From NCBI GenBank assembly GCA_958448555.1, contig CAUDEL010000003.1, positions 36,147-100,146 of the forward strand: a stretch of 64,000 nt of DNA, in the 5' to 3' direction. The notes under the pieces are model-generated. The model worked only from the letters and a program-made list of their open reading frames with translations. It was not told the DNA's origin and ran no database searches. Within the stretch, counting starts at the first letter, position 1. The number at the start of each line of letters is the position of its first letter. The translations under genes and the position numbers were made by a program. Below are positions 43,472-52,526 of this stretch, in pieces. Origin of the DNA: Limiplasma sp958448555. GTDB taxonomy: Bacteria; Bacillota; Clostridia; Christensenellales; Aristaeellaceae.

Positions 43472-44833
43472 ATGAGCAAGAAAAAGCGCGCGCTCAAGGC
43501 GCTGGTTTGGCTGGGCGTGATTGTAGCGGCATGCATGTATTTCTCGCGCACCATCCAGACCATCACCACGCCCAAGGTCAAGCTGACGCAGGCGACCACG
43601 GGGCGCATCGAGCAGAAGATCTCCGTGGAGGCCAAGCCGTACTTTCCCGTGGAGACGGAGATCACGCTCAACAAGGCCAAGGATTATCCCATCACCGTTG
43701 ACAAGGTGTATGTAAAGCCCGGCCTGCTGGTCAAGGAGGGCGATACGATCTTCACCGCCACCATCAACGACTACCAGACCAAGGAAGAGGACCTGCTGAG
43801 CAAATACAACGAAAAGTCGCAGGAGCTCATCGACCTGGACATCAAAAACCGCAAAAGCTCCAAGCAGAGCATGCAAAACGACCTGTACAACCTCATGATC
43901 GAAAAGCAGGACGCGCTTAACGAGGCGGAGAGCAAGGCGCGTCTGGCCGCGGCTGCCGAGGGGATCGAGCTGACCTTTGACCAGACCCTCTGGGAGGCCA
44001 AGGCCACCCAGGCCGGCGCGACGGACGAAACCATGGCGCTCGTCCGCGCCGCCTCCGCGGCCCGAGAGGCGTTCCAGACCGCGCGCGACGATTTCTATGC
44101 CAGCTATGAGAACAAGAAGATCAAGGTCAGCGACGAGGTTTTCAAGTACATCAACGACCGCAACAAGCTGCTGGAAGAAATGCAGGATCTCAGCGACCAG
44201 ATGGTCAAGCTCCTGGAGGCCAAGCAGGCCCTGGGCACGGTGACGGCGACCAGCGAAGGGTACATCGTGGCACTGGATCTCAAAGCCGGTGACAGCTATG
44301 ACGGGCAGAAGTCCGCCTATACCATCGCCAAAAAAGAGGACGTTCCGGTGCTGCGCGCCGACGTGACCGATCTGAAAAAGGATGTGTCCGAGGGGGCGCG
44401 CGTGGAGATGGCGGGCGATTATGACACCTTCCGCAGCGAAGTCACCGCCGTGGTGGATGACACCGACGGGCGCAAATACGCGGAAATCGAGCTTACGGAG
44501 GATTTCCTGCGTGCGGCGGGCGGCATGCAAAAGCTCTTGCAGGATGGGAGCCTGCAAGTGAGCATCGTCTTCCGCGCTCGCAAAAACGCCACCATCATCC
44601 CCGCCTCCGCGCTCAGGAGCGAGGGCGAGGGCGAATACGTCTTTGTGGCGGAACGCGAATACGGCGGGTTCCTCAACTCGGGTGGGCTCAAGGCCAAAAA
44701 GGTGAGCGTGACCGTGATTGACCGCAGCGACACGGCGGTCAGCGTGCAGGAGGACCTGAGCTATCAGAGCATCATCGACCGCGCCGACCGTACCGTGGAG
44801 GACGGAAAGCCCGTGATGGAGTATGTGGAGTAA
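43472..44833 (+). CDS. HlyD/YknX-type membrane-fusion adaptor
   Basis: 453 residues. One N-terminal membrane anchor (about 8-25) is followed by a barrel-sandwich/lipoyl half (VKLTQATTGRIEQKISVEAK), a long alpha-helical coiled-coil hairpin (about 105-255) and returning beta domains (GTVTATSEGYIVAL, then GARVEMAGDYDTFRSEVTAV, then NATIIPASALRSEGEGEYVFV). In monoderm bacteria such adaptors work with MacB-type ABC exporters. The next gene is a MacB-like permease. AAAGGGGGAGG lies upstream, 18 nt after the second sugar permease. Confidence 0.85.
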   Translation: MSKKKRALKALVWLGVIVAACMYFSRTIQTITTPKVKLTQATTGRIEQKISVEAKPYFPVETEITLNKAKDYPITVDKVYVKPGLLVKEGDTIFTATINDYQTKEEDLLSKYNEKSQELIDLDIKNRKSSKQSMQNDLYNLMIEKQDALNEAESKARLAAAAEGIELTFDQTLWEAKATQAGATDETMALVRAASAAREAFQTARDDFYASYENKKIKVSDEVFKYINDRNKLLEEMQDLSDQMVKLLEAKQALGTVTATSEGYIVALDLKAGDSYDGQKSAYTIAKKEDVPVLRADVTDLKKDVSEGARVEMAGDYDTFRSEVTAVVDDTDGRKYAEIELTEDFLRAAGGMQKLLQDGSLQVSIVFRARKNATIIPASALRSEGEGEYVFVAEREYGGFLNSGGLKAKKVSVTVIDRSDTAVSVQEDLSYQSIIDRADRTVEDGKPVMEYVE

Positions 44834-44836
44834 TCT

Positions 44837-46036
44837 ATGCTGAGAGCATTTTGCAAACGCCGCAGGGGGACGCTTGTGCTGCTGGGCATCGCGCTTGCGG
44901 TCATGGCCTTCGCGTGGGTGAACATTCAGGCCGTGCCAGGCACGTTTCAGCACGTCTATGCCGCGCCAAAGCCCGTGGCCGAACAGGAGGGCGGCGAGGC
45001 GGTCAACAGCGGCCTGCGCGAGGCCCGCGATAAGACCCGGGAGCTGGAAACCGCGCTGGAGGGCGCCTGCGAGGACGCGACGATTTACGCGCTTTCCCAG
45101 CCCGCGACCGTATCCGTGCCGGACGGGGGAAAGAGCACGAGCGCGCGCCTTGTGGGCGTGGAGGAAAGCTGGTTCTATCTTCATCAGCCCGTGCTGCTCA
45201 ACGGCCGCCAGCTCTATCCCGACGAGTGCATCTACGGCGACCTGGTGGCGATGGTGGATGAGCAGCTCGCGGTGGCGCTGTTTCAATACGCCGAGCCGCT
45301 GGGCGAGGAGATCGAGGCCGCGGGCCGACGCTATCGGATCGTAGGCGTGGTCAAGGCAGGCAAGCGCGTGGGCGATCAGATGGATTACAGCCTCTACGTG
45401 CCCTTTCGCTCGCTGGAGGAAAGCGGCGCGGAGCTGACCGCGCTGGTCTATGAGGCCCGGCCCGTACAGGGCGCGGGCGGATGGTCAGCGTTTGAGTCGG
45501 CGGTGGAAAAGCTGGGCGGGGGAACCACCATCAGCCTTATCAAGGAGCGCATGAACGCAGCCATGCCCATGCGCATGCTCTTTACGCTATGCGGCATGGT
45601 GCTCGCCCTCTGGGGCGTGCGGTGGATGAACCGGCGCAGCGCGCGCTTTGCCCAGGCGTATCAGGAGCGCCTTCAGACCCAATATGCGGCCCGACTCATG
45701 GGCTTTGCGGCAGGGCGGATCGTGCTTCTGGCCATCGGCTACGCCGCGTGCGCGGTGGCGCTGGCCTGGCTGTTTACCAAGCTGGTGGAGCCGGTCTTTA
45801 CCTTCCCCGAATGGGTGCCCGCCGTGCTGGTGGAGCCCGCGGACATTCAGACCGCCTTCTGGAACGTGTGGCAGACCCCGGCTACGGTGGTGGAGTACCG
45901 GACGCCTGAATTGTTGCGACTTCGGTTCCTGCGCGAGGTGATGGCGTGGTCCTGCGGCGCCGCCGCGCTGCTCATCGGCAGCCTGGCGACGGGGGCGGGC
46001 GCGTTTTTCCGGCGCGGGAAGGAGGGCGGTGCATGA
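44837..46036 (+). CDS. MacB/FtsX-like ABC permease
   Basis: 399 residues. There is a membrane segment at 13-33, an extracytoplasmic domain (35-235) with the MacB periplasmic-core pattern (DLVAMVDEQLAVALF, then GRRYRIVGVVKAGKRVGDQ and YVPFRSLE), and three membrane segments near 245-262, 290-310 and 368-390, as in FtsX permeases. It lacks an ATP-binding domain and no ATPase gene is adjacent, so the transporter is incomplete here. It starts 3 nt after the adaptor stop codon without a strong ribosome site, pointing to coupled translation, and its stop overlaps uvrC by 4 nt. Confidence 0.75.
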   Translation: MLRAFCKRRRGTLVLLGIALAVMAFAWVNIQAVPGTFQHVYAAPKPVAEQEGGEAVNSGLREARDKTRELETALEGACEDATIYALSQPATVSVPDGGKSTSARLVGVEESWFYLHQPVLLNGRQLYPDECIYGDLVAMVDEQLAVALFQYAEPLGEEIEAAGRRYRIVGVVKAGKRVGDQMDYSLYVPFRSLEESGAELTALVYEARPVQGAGGWSAFESAVEKLGGGTTISLIKERMNAAMPMRMLFTLCGMVLALWGVRWMNRRSARFAQAYQERLQTQYAARLMGFAAGRIVLLAIGYAACAVALAWLFTKLVEPVFTFPEWVPAVLVEPADIQTAFWNVWQTPATVVEYRTPELLRLRFLREVMAWSCGAAALLIGSLATGAGAFFRRGKEGGA

Positions 46037-47913
46037 ACCCGACGCTGGAATACAAGATCAAGATGCTTCCCGAAAGCCCCGGCTGCTACATCATGAAGAG
46101 CCGGGGCGAGGTCATCTACGTCGGCAAGGCCGTCAACCTCAAAAACCGGGTGCGGCAGTATTTTCATGGCTCGCACACGCCCAAGGTGGCCGCGATGGTC
46201 AGCCGCGTGGACGACTTTGACCTGATGCTCTGCCAGACCAACTTTGAGGCGCTGACGCTGGAGTGCAACCTCATCAAGAAGCACCGGCCCTTTTACAATA
46301 TCCTGCTCAAGGACGACAAGCACTACCCCTACCTGCGCATCGACCTGAACGAGCCCTATCCCCGCCTGACGCTGGCGCGCAACATGGATGGCCAGGGCGC
46401 GGGCGTGAAATACTTCGGCCCCTACATCGGCGCCACGGCCGTGCGGCAGGTGATGGACGAGGTGCGGCGGTTTTTCCCGCTGCGCACCTGCAACCTCAGC
46501 CTTCCGCTCAAAACGCCGCGGCGACCCTGCGTGCACCATCAGATCGGCCGGTGCCTGGCTCCCTGCGCGGGCGGGGTGAGTCAGGAGGCGTATCAGGCCA
46601 TCCTCAGGCGCGTCATCGACTTTTTGAACGGGGACAGCCGCGAACTGCTCTCCGAGCTCAGCCGCGAGATGAACGAGGCGAGCGCGCGCATGGAGTACGA
46701 GCAGGCGGCCGTGCTGCGCGACAAGATCGCCGATATCCGCCAGCTCATGGAGGAGCAGCATGCCATCCAGACGCGGGACGTGGAGCAGGACGTGCTGGCG
46801 GTGGCGATGGACGGGCAGGACGCCATGGTGCAGCTCACCCACATCCGCGCGGGCCGCATCGAGGGCGGGCGGGCCTTCCTGATGGAGCGCTGCGGCCAGG
46901 AGGCGCCGGAGGCCGTGCTGGCCGGCTTCCTGACGCAATACTATGACGACGGGCATCTGATCCCGCGAAACGTGCTGGCACAGGCCCTGCCGGAGCCGCT
47001 GGAGGAGCTGGAGCGGTGGCTGCGCGAGCGGCGAGGCGGGGCGGTGACGCTTTCCGTGCCTCAGCGGGGCGACAAGGTTGATCTGGTCCGCCTGGCGCTC
47101 AAAAACGCCGAGGACGCGCTCACCAAGCACCGACAGAGCGCCGAGGTCAGGGACATGCGCACCCGCCAGGCCATGCAGGAGCTTAAGGAGGCGCTCAGCC
47201 TGCCCGCTTTGCCCCGGCGCATCGAGGGCTATGACATCTCCAACACCCAGGGCATTTTGAGCGTGGCGAGCATGGTGGTCTTTCAGGACGGCCTGCCCGA
47301 CAAGAAGGCCTACCGCATCTACCGTATCAAGACCGTCGAGGGCGCCAACGACTTCGCCTCCATGGCGGAGGTCATCACCCGCCGCTTCACCCATGGCCTC
47401 AGGGAGCGCCACGAGCGGGAGGAAGCGGGGCTTGACCCGGATGCAGGGAGTTTTTCCCGGATGCCCGACGTGATTTTGATCGACGGCGGCCCGGAGCAAC
47501 TGCTCTTTGCGCACCGCGCCATGCAGGAGGCGGGCGCAAGCGTGCCGATGTTCGGCCTGGCCAAGCGCTTTGAGGAGATCTACCTGCCGGGCCGGGAGGA
47601 TCCCATCGTGCTGGACCGGCGCTCCAACGCCCTGCATCTGGTGCAGCATGTGCGCGACGAGGCGCACCGCTTCGGCATCACCCACCACCGGGCGCTGCGC
47701 GGCAAGGAGGGCCTGAAAAGCGAGCTGTCGGCCATCCCCGGCGTGGGTCCCAAGAAGCAGGCGGCGCTCATCCGTCACTTCCGCAGCGTGAAGGCCATCT
47801 TTGAGGCCTCGCGCGAGGAGCTGTGCCAGGTGGAGGGCATCAGCGGCGCGCTGGCAGAGCGTATTCTGGAATATGCCTCCCGGCGCGGAAAACCCCGGGA
47901 GGAAACAAAATAA
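46033..47913 (+). CDS. uvrC: Excinuclease ABC subunit C
   Basis: 626 residues. UvrC makes both cuts beside damaged DNA in nucleotide excision repair. The GIY-YIG nuclease is at about 15-95 (GCYIMKSRGEVIYVGKAVNL). The cysteine cluster CNLSLP...PCVHHQIGRCLAPC (about 154-180) binds an Fe-S cluster or metal. A UVR segment that binds UvrB is near 200-235. The RNase H-like second nuclease spans 370-530 (EGYDISNTQG, LIDGGPEQ). Two helix-hairpin-helix motifs end the protein (IPGVGPKKQAAL and VEGISGALAERI). The ATG at 46033 overlaps the permease stop. Confidence 0.96.
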   Translation: MNPTLEYKIKMLPESPGCYIMKSRGEVIYVGKAVNLKNRVRQYFHGSHTPKVAAMVSRVDDFDLMLCQTNFEALTLECNLIKKHRPFYNILLKDDKHYPYLRIDLNEPYPRLTLARNMDGQGAGVKYFGPYIGATAVRQVMDEVRRFFPLRTCNLSLPLKTPRRPCVHHQIGRCLAPCAGGVSQEAYQAILRRVIDFLNGDSRELLSELSREMNEASARMEYEQAAVLRDKIADIRQLMEEQHAIQTRDVEQDVLAVAMDGQDAMVQLTHIRAGRIEGGRAFLMERCGQEAPEAVLAGFLTQYYDDGHLIPRNVLAQALPEPLEELERWLRERRGGAVTLSVPQRGDKVDLVRLALKNAEDALTKHRQSAEVRDMRTRQAMQELKEALSLPALPRRIEGYDISNTQGILSVASMVVFQDGLPDKKAYRIYRIKTVEGANDFASMAEVITRRFTHGLRERHEREEAGLDPDAGSFSRMPDVILIDGGPEQLLFAHRAMQEAGASVPMFGLAKRFEEIYLPGREDPIVLDRRSNALHLVQHVRDEAHRFGITHHRALRGKEGLKSELSAIPGVGPKKQAALIRHFRSVKAIFEASREELCQVEGISGALAERILEYASRRGKPREETK

Positions 47914-47953
47914 CGAACCCCCGGACCAGGCGCTCTGGTCCGGGGGTTCGTTT
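47914..47953. terminator. Bidirectional terminator between uvrC and the VanW gene
   Basis: A 16-bp perfect stem (CGAACCCCCGGACCAG with CTGGTCCGGGGGTTCG, 5-nt loop) starts directly after the uvrC stop codon. T-runs on either side are short. Confidence 0.85.
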
Positions 47954-47961
47954 GCGGAGGC

Positions 47962-49275
47962 TCAGGCCTTGTAGATGCAGCAGGTGAGCACGCCGTCGGA
48001 GATGAAGAACTGATAGCGGATGGCGTAGGGCATGGTGTTGACCATGGTCAGGTTGATGTCGCCGCCGCCCACGGCCGCGTCAAAACCCTTCTTGGCGTAA
48101 TAGATGCCCACGTCCGCGTGAACCTTGCGATGCGTGACCAGCAGCGGTAGCTGAATGGTGGCGATGTAGAAGGTGGTGTTGACCTGGCAGGTTCCCCCGC
48201 CATAGCCCCACAGCGCGTCCTTTTTCATGATGGGCGCCTTGTGATAGCCCGTGGACTGCAAGAAGGGGCCGATGGTCTGATGCTGGTTATATTCCTCGCC
48301 GGGCTGGAGGATGGTGCCGGTAATCATGCTGGAAGCCAGGCGGATGTTCCAGTTGCGGCCCTGGTACTGCAGGGTGGAGATGCCCACGGCATAATAGGTG
48401 CTCATGGTGCTGATGAGGTCCCCGCTCTGGGCGTCCTGCCAGTCCTTTACGGGGACGACCCAGGCCACGTCCTCCTTTTTGATGTAGCCGGTGGTGCGCC
48501 AGTAGGGCAGGGGATAACGGCCCTCCTCGTCACACTCAAAGACCGCGATGGCCGCGCCGGGGTTGATGGTCTTGAGCTCGGAGTCGTCCTCCATGCTGTA
48601 AATGGTGGTGGTGTGGTTGACAAACACCAGATACGGCATGATATCAAGCCCCGGAATCTCGCCCACGTAGGGATCGATGCGGTCCCACTTGAACAGCGAG
48701 GAGGTGCGGATATAACCGCAGGTGTTTTCATAGCGCCCCAGGCACCACTCGCCGCTGACCTCGCTGACGATCAGCTTGTCGTACATGGGGATGTTTCCAA
48801 TCTTGCGGCTGAGCTCGTTAGGCTCCTGGTAGATGATGGCGTTTTTGACCGCATAGGCGTAGTAGCCCTCGTAGAAATTGTCCGGGCTGGTGGTGAAGCC
48901 GGGCGCCTCCACCGGGTCGGCCACGGGCAGATCCAGATCCGCCGTGCCGTTGGCCTGGGCGGCTTCCAGGTCATAGATGGTCAGGTCGTCGAGATACTCG
49001 GTCAGCACGTAGCCCTCCATGACGGAGGTGCGCACCTTGCACCATTCCAAGCCCAGCTCGAGGATGTAGACAAAAGAATCGCGCGGGATGCTGTCGCCCG
49101 CGGAGGCATCCTTGCTGGGTGCACGGCGGACCCTGAGGGCGACGCGGGCGATGGCGGTATGGGTGATGGGGGCTTCGTTTTCCTCGGCAGCTTCCTCGGC
49201 AAGGACAGACAGCGGCGAAAATGCCATCATCGCAGCCAGAAGCAGCAGCAGGAGCGGACGGAAAAAACGCTTCAT
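47962..49275 (-). CDS. Secreted VanW-domain protein with three SH3-like repeats
   Basis: 437 residues. A signal peptide (cleavage near VLAEE) is followed by three bacterial SH3-like modules, near 38-95 (VALRVRRAPSKDASAGD), 145-200 (YAYAVKNAIIYQEPNELSRK) and 215-275 (VNHTTTIYSMEDDSELK). The C-terminal VanW domain (about 300-437) carries the family blocks LQPGEEYNQHQTIGPF, GYHKAPIM, GGGTCQVNTTFYIA, HRKVHADVGIYYAKKGFDAAV and NTMPYAIRYQF. VanW has no proven biochemical role but often goes with vancomycin-resistance or wall genes. SH3-like repeats suggest wall binding. It has its own promoter and is not part of a van cluster here. Confidence 0.88.
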   Translation of the reverse strand: MKRFFRPLLLLLLAAMMAFSPLSVLAEEAAEENEAPITHTAIARVALRVRRAPSKDASAGDSIPRDSFVYILELGLEWCKVRTSVMEGYVLTEYLDDLTIYDLEAAQANGTADLDLPVADPVEAPGFTTSPDNFYEGYYAYAVKNAIIYQEPNELSRKIGNIPMYDKLIVSEVSGEWCLGRYENTCGYIRTSSLFKWDRIDPYVGEIPGLDIMPYLVFVNHTTTIYSMEDDSELKTINPGAAIAVFECDEEGRYPLPYWRTTGYIKKEDVAWVVPVKDWQDAQSGDLISTMSTYYAVGISTLQYQGRNWNIRLASSMITGTILQPGEEYNQHQTIGPFLQSTGYHKAPIMKKDALWGYGGGTCQVNTTFYIATIQLPLLVTHRKVHADVGIYYAKKGFDAAVGGGDINLTMVNTMPYAIRYQFFISDGVLTCCIYKA

Positions 49276-49335
49276 ATCGGCAGACGGCTCCTTTTTCTAT
49301 TGGTCGGTATTTCCCAAAATGGCAATACCCCTCCT

Positions 49336-49365
49336 ATTATAGCCAGCGGACCGGGGATTCGTCAA
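49336..49365 (-). promoter_or_regulatory. Promoter of the VanW gene
   Basis: On the minus strand, TTGACG and TATAAT are separated by 18 nt; the -10 lies about 60 nt upstream of the start codon. Confidence 0.65.
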
Positions 49366-49471
49366 TGTTTTGTGGCGTGAAAAAATCGTGGACAAGGACG
49401 CCGGTTTTGTTGTAAGATGGACAAAGCCGCCGTTGGCGGCACATCTTGCACCAAGGAAGAGGGAACCAGCG

Positions 49472-50368
49472 ATGAACCGTTCGGTCCGCGCAAACCTGCT
49501 GCTTACGCTGACGGCGCTGATCTGGGGCGCGGCCTTTGTCGCCCAGGACGTGGCGGCAGACACTTTGGGCGCGTTTACCTTCAACGGCCTGCGCATGGCG
49601 CTGGCCGCGCTGGCGATGTTGCCGGTCATCGGCGCGCTGGACCGAAGGGCCCGCAAGGCCGGACAGGATGCCTCCTGGCGGAGGATGAACCCACCGCAGC
49701 GAAGGACGCTAATAACCGCCGGCGTGTGCTGCGGCGCCATGCTGGCGCTGGCCAGCGCCTTTCAGCAGATGGGCATCGCCATGGGCACGGGCGCGGGCAA
49801 GGCGGGTTTCATCACGGCGCTTTACATCGTGCTGGTGCCCCTGCTGGGGATGCTGTGGGGGCGCAGGCCGGCATGGCTGGTGTGGGTGGCCGTCCTTTTG
49901 AGCGTGGGTGGGCTGTATCTTTTGTGCATCGGCGAGGGTTTCACCATCGCACCGGGCGACGGCCTGCTCATCCTCTGTGCGCTGTGCTTTTCGGGTCACA
50001 TTCTGGTGGTGGATCATTTCAGCCGCCGGACGGACTGCGTGAGGATGAGCTGCCTGCAATTCGCGACGGCGGCGGTATTGTGCATGGGCGCGGCGGTGCT
50101 TACGGAACCCTTCGACGTGGAAACGATCGTTGCCTGCGCCGTGCCGCTGCTCTACGCGGGCGTTTTGAGCGGTGCGGTCGGCTATACGCTGCAAATCGTG
50201 GCGCAGAAGGACACCGACCCAACGGTCGCATCGCTCCTCATGTCGCTGGAGAGCGTGTTCGCGGTGCTGGCGGGCTGGGTGCTGCTGGGCGATGTACTTA
50301 CGGCAAGGGAACTGCTGGGCTGCGTGCTGATGATGGGCGGCATCGTACTGGCGCAGCTCAAGGGCTAA
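49472..50368 (+). CDS. EamA/DMT-family transporter
   Basis: 298 residues, ten predicted membrane helices in two EamA halves. Family signs are LTALIWGAAFVAQDVAAD in helix 1, GAGKAGFITALYIVLVPL and, in the second half, TDPTVASLLMSLESVFAVLAGWVLLGD. Members export small metabolites such as amino acids. The ATG at 49472 is preceded by GAGGGA. It is divergent from the VanW gene and converges on the arginine operon, which may hint at amino-acid export, though nothing proves it. Confidence 0.87.
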   Translation: MNRSVRANLLLTLTALIWGAAFVAQDVAADTLGAFTFNGLRMALAALAMLPVIGALDRRARKAGQDASWRRMNPPQRRTLITAGVCCGAMLALASAFQQMGIAMGTGAGKAGFITALYIVLVPLLGMLWGRRPAWLVWVAVLLSVGGLYLLCIGEGFTIAPGDGLLILCALCFSGHILVVDHFSRRTDCVRMSCLQFATAAVLCMGAAVLTEPFDVETIVACAVPLLYAGVLSGAVGYTLQIVAQKDTDPTVASLLMSLESVFAVLAGWVLLGDVLTARELLGCVLMMGGIVLAQLKG

Positions 50369-50376
50369 AGACAAGG

Positions 50377-50415
50377 AAAAAGGCCGCATGGTCCTATGAA
50401 CCATACAGCCTTTTT
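50377..50415. terminator. Bidirectional terminator between the DMT transporter and argF
   Basis: AAAAAGGC and GCCTTTTT form the base of the stem, with an inner ATGGT/ACCAT pair, so a T-run follows the stem on both strands. Confidence 0.8.
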
Positions 50416-50426
50416 AATGCCTGTTT

Positions 50427-51341
50427 TCAGCCCAGCAGCCGCACCAGCACGGCCTTCTGTGCGTGCAGGCGGTTTTCCGCCTCGTCGAAAATTTCGCCGG
50501 CGTGCGCCTCCAGCACCTCGGCCGTGATTTCCTCGCCGCGGTGCGCAGGCAGGCAATGCAGTACCATGGCGCCGGGCGCCGCCGCGTCCATCACGGCCTG
50601 GTTCACCTGGTAGCCCGCAAAGGCGGCGCGGCGCTTCTCGGCCTCGCCCTCCTGACCCATGGAGGCCCAGACGTCGGTGTAGAGTACATCGGCGCCCGCG
50701 GCCATGCCCGGCACGTCGGGCTGGCAGTCGAAATCGCCGTTCGCGCGCGCCCAGTCCATGAGCGCGGCGTCGGGCTGATAATCGGTGGGGCAGGCGATGC
50801 GCACGGCCATGCCCACCTTGATGCACCCGGCAATCAGGGAGTTGGCCATGTTGTTGCCGTCGCCCACGAAGCACAGCTTAAGCCCCTTGAAGCTGCCCTT
50901 GCGCTCGCGGATGGTCATCAGGTCGGCCAGGACCTGGCAGGGATGCGCATAGTCGGTCAGGCCGTTGATGATGGGGATGGAGCCGTAGCGGGCCAGGTCC
51001 TCCACCTCCTGCTGGGCGAAGGTGCGGATCATGATGCCGTCCAGGTAGCGCGACAGCACGCGGGCGGTGTCCTCCACCGGCTCGCCGCGGCCGATTTGCA
51101 GATCGCGGCTGGAGAGGAACAGCGCGCTTCCGCCCAGCTGGCTCATGCCCACCTCAAAGCTCACGCGCGTGCGGGTGGAGGACTTCTGAAAGATCATGCC
51201 CAGCGTCTTGCCCGTAAGCAGCGGATGAGGGATGCCGTGCTTGCGCTCGTACTTGAGCTGGTCGGCGAGGTTGAGGATATCCAGGATCTGCTCGGTCGAG
51301 AGATCGGACAGCTTCAGCAGGTGTTTGATGGGTTCGCTCAT
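50427..51341 (-). CDS. argF: Ornithine carbamoyltransferase
   Basis: 304 residues. It joins ornithine and carbamoyl phosphate to make citrulline. Active-site blocks are FQKSSTRTRVSFE (carbamoyl-phosphate site), HPCQVLADLMT, and HCLPAHRGEE (ornithine loop). The chosen ATG (51341) has AAGGAGG upstream and overlaps the argD stop codon (ATGA). A longer open frame is only an extension. It is the last gene of the arginine operon, before a bidirectional terminator. Confidence 0.95.
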   Translation of the reverse strand: MSEPIKHLLKLSDLSTEQILDILNLADQLKYERKHGIPHPLLTGKTLGMIFQKSSTRTRVSFEVGMSQLGGSALFLSSRDLQIGRGEPVEDTARVLSRYLDGIMIRTFAQQEVEDLARYGSIPIINGLTDYAHPCQVLADLMTIRERKGSFKGLKLCFVGDGNNMANSLIAGCIKVGMAVRIACPTDYQPDAALMDWARANGDFDCQPDVPGMAAGADVLYTDVWASMGQEGEAEKRRAAFAGYQVNQAVMDAAAPGAMVLHCLPAHRGEEITAEVLEAHAGEIFDEAENRLHAQKAVLVRLLG

Positions 51342-52504
51342 GCGCTCAACGCCTCCTTGATGATGGATACGGCCTGCTTGAGATCGGGCCACGGGATGGT
51401 GAGCGGCGGCAGGAGCCTAAGCCTGGTTTTGGCCGTGAGCGCCACCACGCCGCGGGAGAGCAGGTCGCTCACCAGCGCGGCGGCGGGCCTGGCGCTCTCC
51501 ACGCCCAGCATCAGCCCGCGCCCGGAAACGGTCACGCCGGGGAGCTGCTCAAGCTCCGCGCGCACCCAGTCGCCCTTTTGCGTGACTTCGGCCATGAGCT
51601 CGTCGGTCAGCCGGTCCTGCACGTACAGGGCTGCCGCGGCGCACACGGGGTTGCCGCCGAAGGTGGAGCCGTGCGTGCCGGGGGTGAGCACCCCGGCGGC
51701 CTTTTCGCCCAGCAGGCACGCGCCCATGGGCAGGCCGCCGGCCAGCCCCTTGGCGGTGGAGACCACGTCCGGCAGGATGCCGAAGTGCTGGTAGCTGTAC
51801 AGCTTGCCGGTGCGGCCGTTGCCGGTCTGCACCTCGTCGACCATCAGCAAAATGTCGCGCTTTTCCGTCAATTCGCGCGCCGCGCGGACATATTCCTCCG
51901 TCAGGCAGTTCACGCCGCCCTCGCCCTGGATGGTTTCAATCAGCAGGGCGCATACGTCGCCCACGTCCAGCGCGGCTTCGAGGGCTGGAACATCGTTGGC
52001 CGGGATGCAGCGGAAGCCTTCCGGGAAGGGGCCGAAGTCGTGATGAAACGCATCCTGCCCCGTGGCCGCCAGCGTGGCGAGCGTGCGGCCGTGGAAGCTG
52101 TTTTCCAGCGTGAGGATGACGGGGCGCACGTTTTCGCCGTGCTCAAGGGCGCTGTAGCGCCGCGCGGCCTTGATGGCGCACTCGTTGGCCTCCGCGCCGG
52201 AGTTGCCGAAGAACACGCGCTTCATGCCCGTGCGCTCGCACAGGCGCTGGGCCAAAAGCGCCTGCGGCGCGGTGTGGTAGAGGTTGCTGGCATGGGCGAG
52301 CTGCCCGGCCTGCGCGCTCACCGCCGCGACCCAGCCCTCGTCCCCGTAGCCCAGGGCGTTTACGGCGATGCCGCTGCCCATGTCGATGTAGGCCTTGCCC
52401 GCCTCGTCATACAGGCGGCAGCCCTCGCCCCGCACAAAGGTGACGGGCGCGCGGGCATAGGTGTGGGCCACGTACCGGCTGTCCAGAGCCTGAATATCGG
52501 TCAT
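51338..52504 (-). CDS. argD: Acetylornithine aminotransferase
   Basis: 388 residues, a PLP enzyme that forms N-acetylornithine. Family blocks are FVRGEGCRLYDEAGKAYIDMGSGIAV-like N-terminus, FFGNSGAEANECAIK, LLMVDEVQTGNGRTG and VVSTAKGLAGGLPMGA, where lysine binds PLP. The ATG at 52504 has AAAGGAGG 10 nt upstream; an in-frame TTG two codons earlier is badly spaced. It sits between argB and argF. Confidence 0.94.
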   Translation of the reverse strand: MTDIQALDSRYVAHTYARAPVTFVRGEGCRLYDEAGKAYIDMGSGIAVNALGYGDEGWVAAVSAQAGQLAHASNLYHTAPQALLAQRLCERTGMKRVFFGNSGAEANECAIKAARRYSALEHGENVRPVILTLENSFHGRTLATLAATGQDAFHHDFGPFPEGFRCIPANDVPALEAALDVGDVCALLIETIQGEGGVNCLTEEYVRAARELTEKRDILLMVDEVQTGNGRTGKLYSYQHFGILPDVVSTAKGLAGGLPMGACLLGEKAAGVLTPGTHGSTFGGNPVCAAAALYVQDRLTDELMAEVTQKGDWVRAELEQLPGVTVSGRGLMLGVESARPAAALVSDLLSRGVVALTAKTRLRLLPPLTIPWPDLKQAVSIIKEALSA

Positions 52505-52526
52505 GCGCAAAAAGCCTCCTTTGGCT

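Noticed and set aside
49391..49420. Promoter for the DMT transporter (TGGACA and TAAGAT)
   Set aside because: Both boxes deviate from consensus and spacing is 18 nt; too weak to list as a feature.
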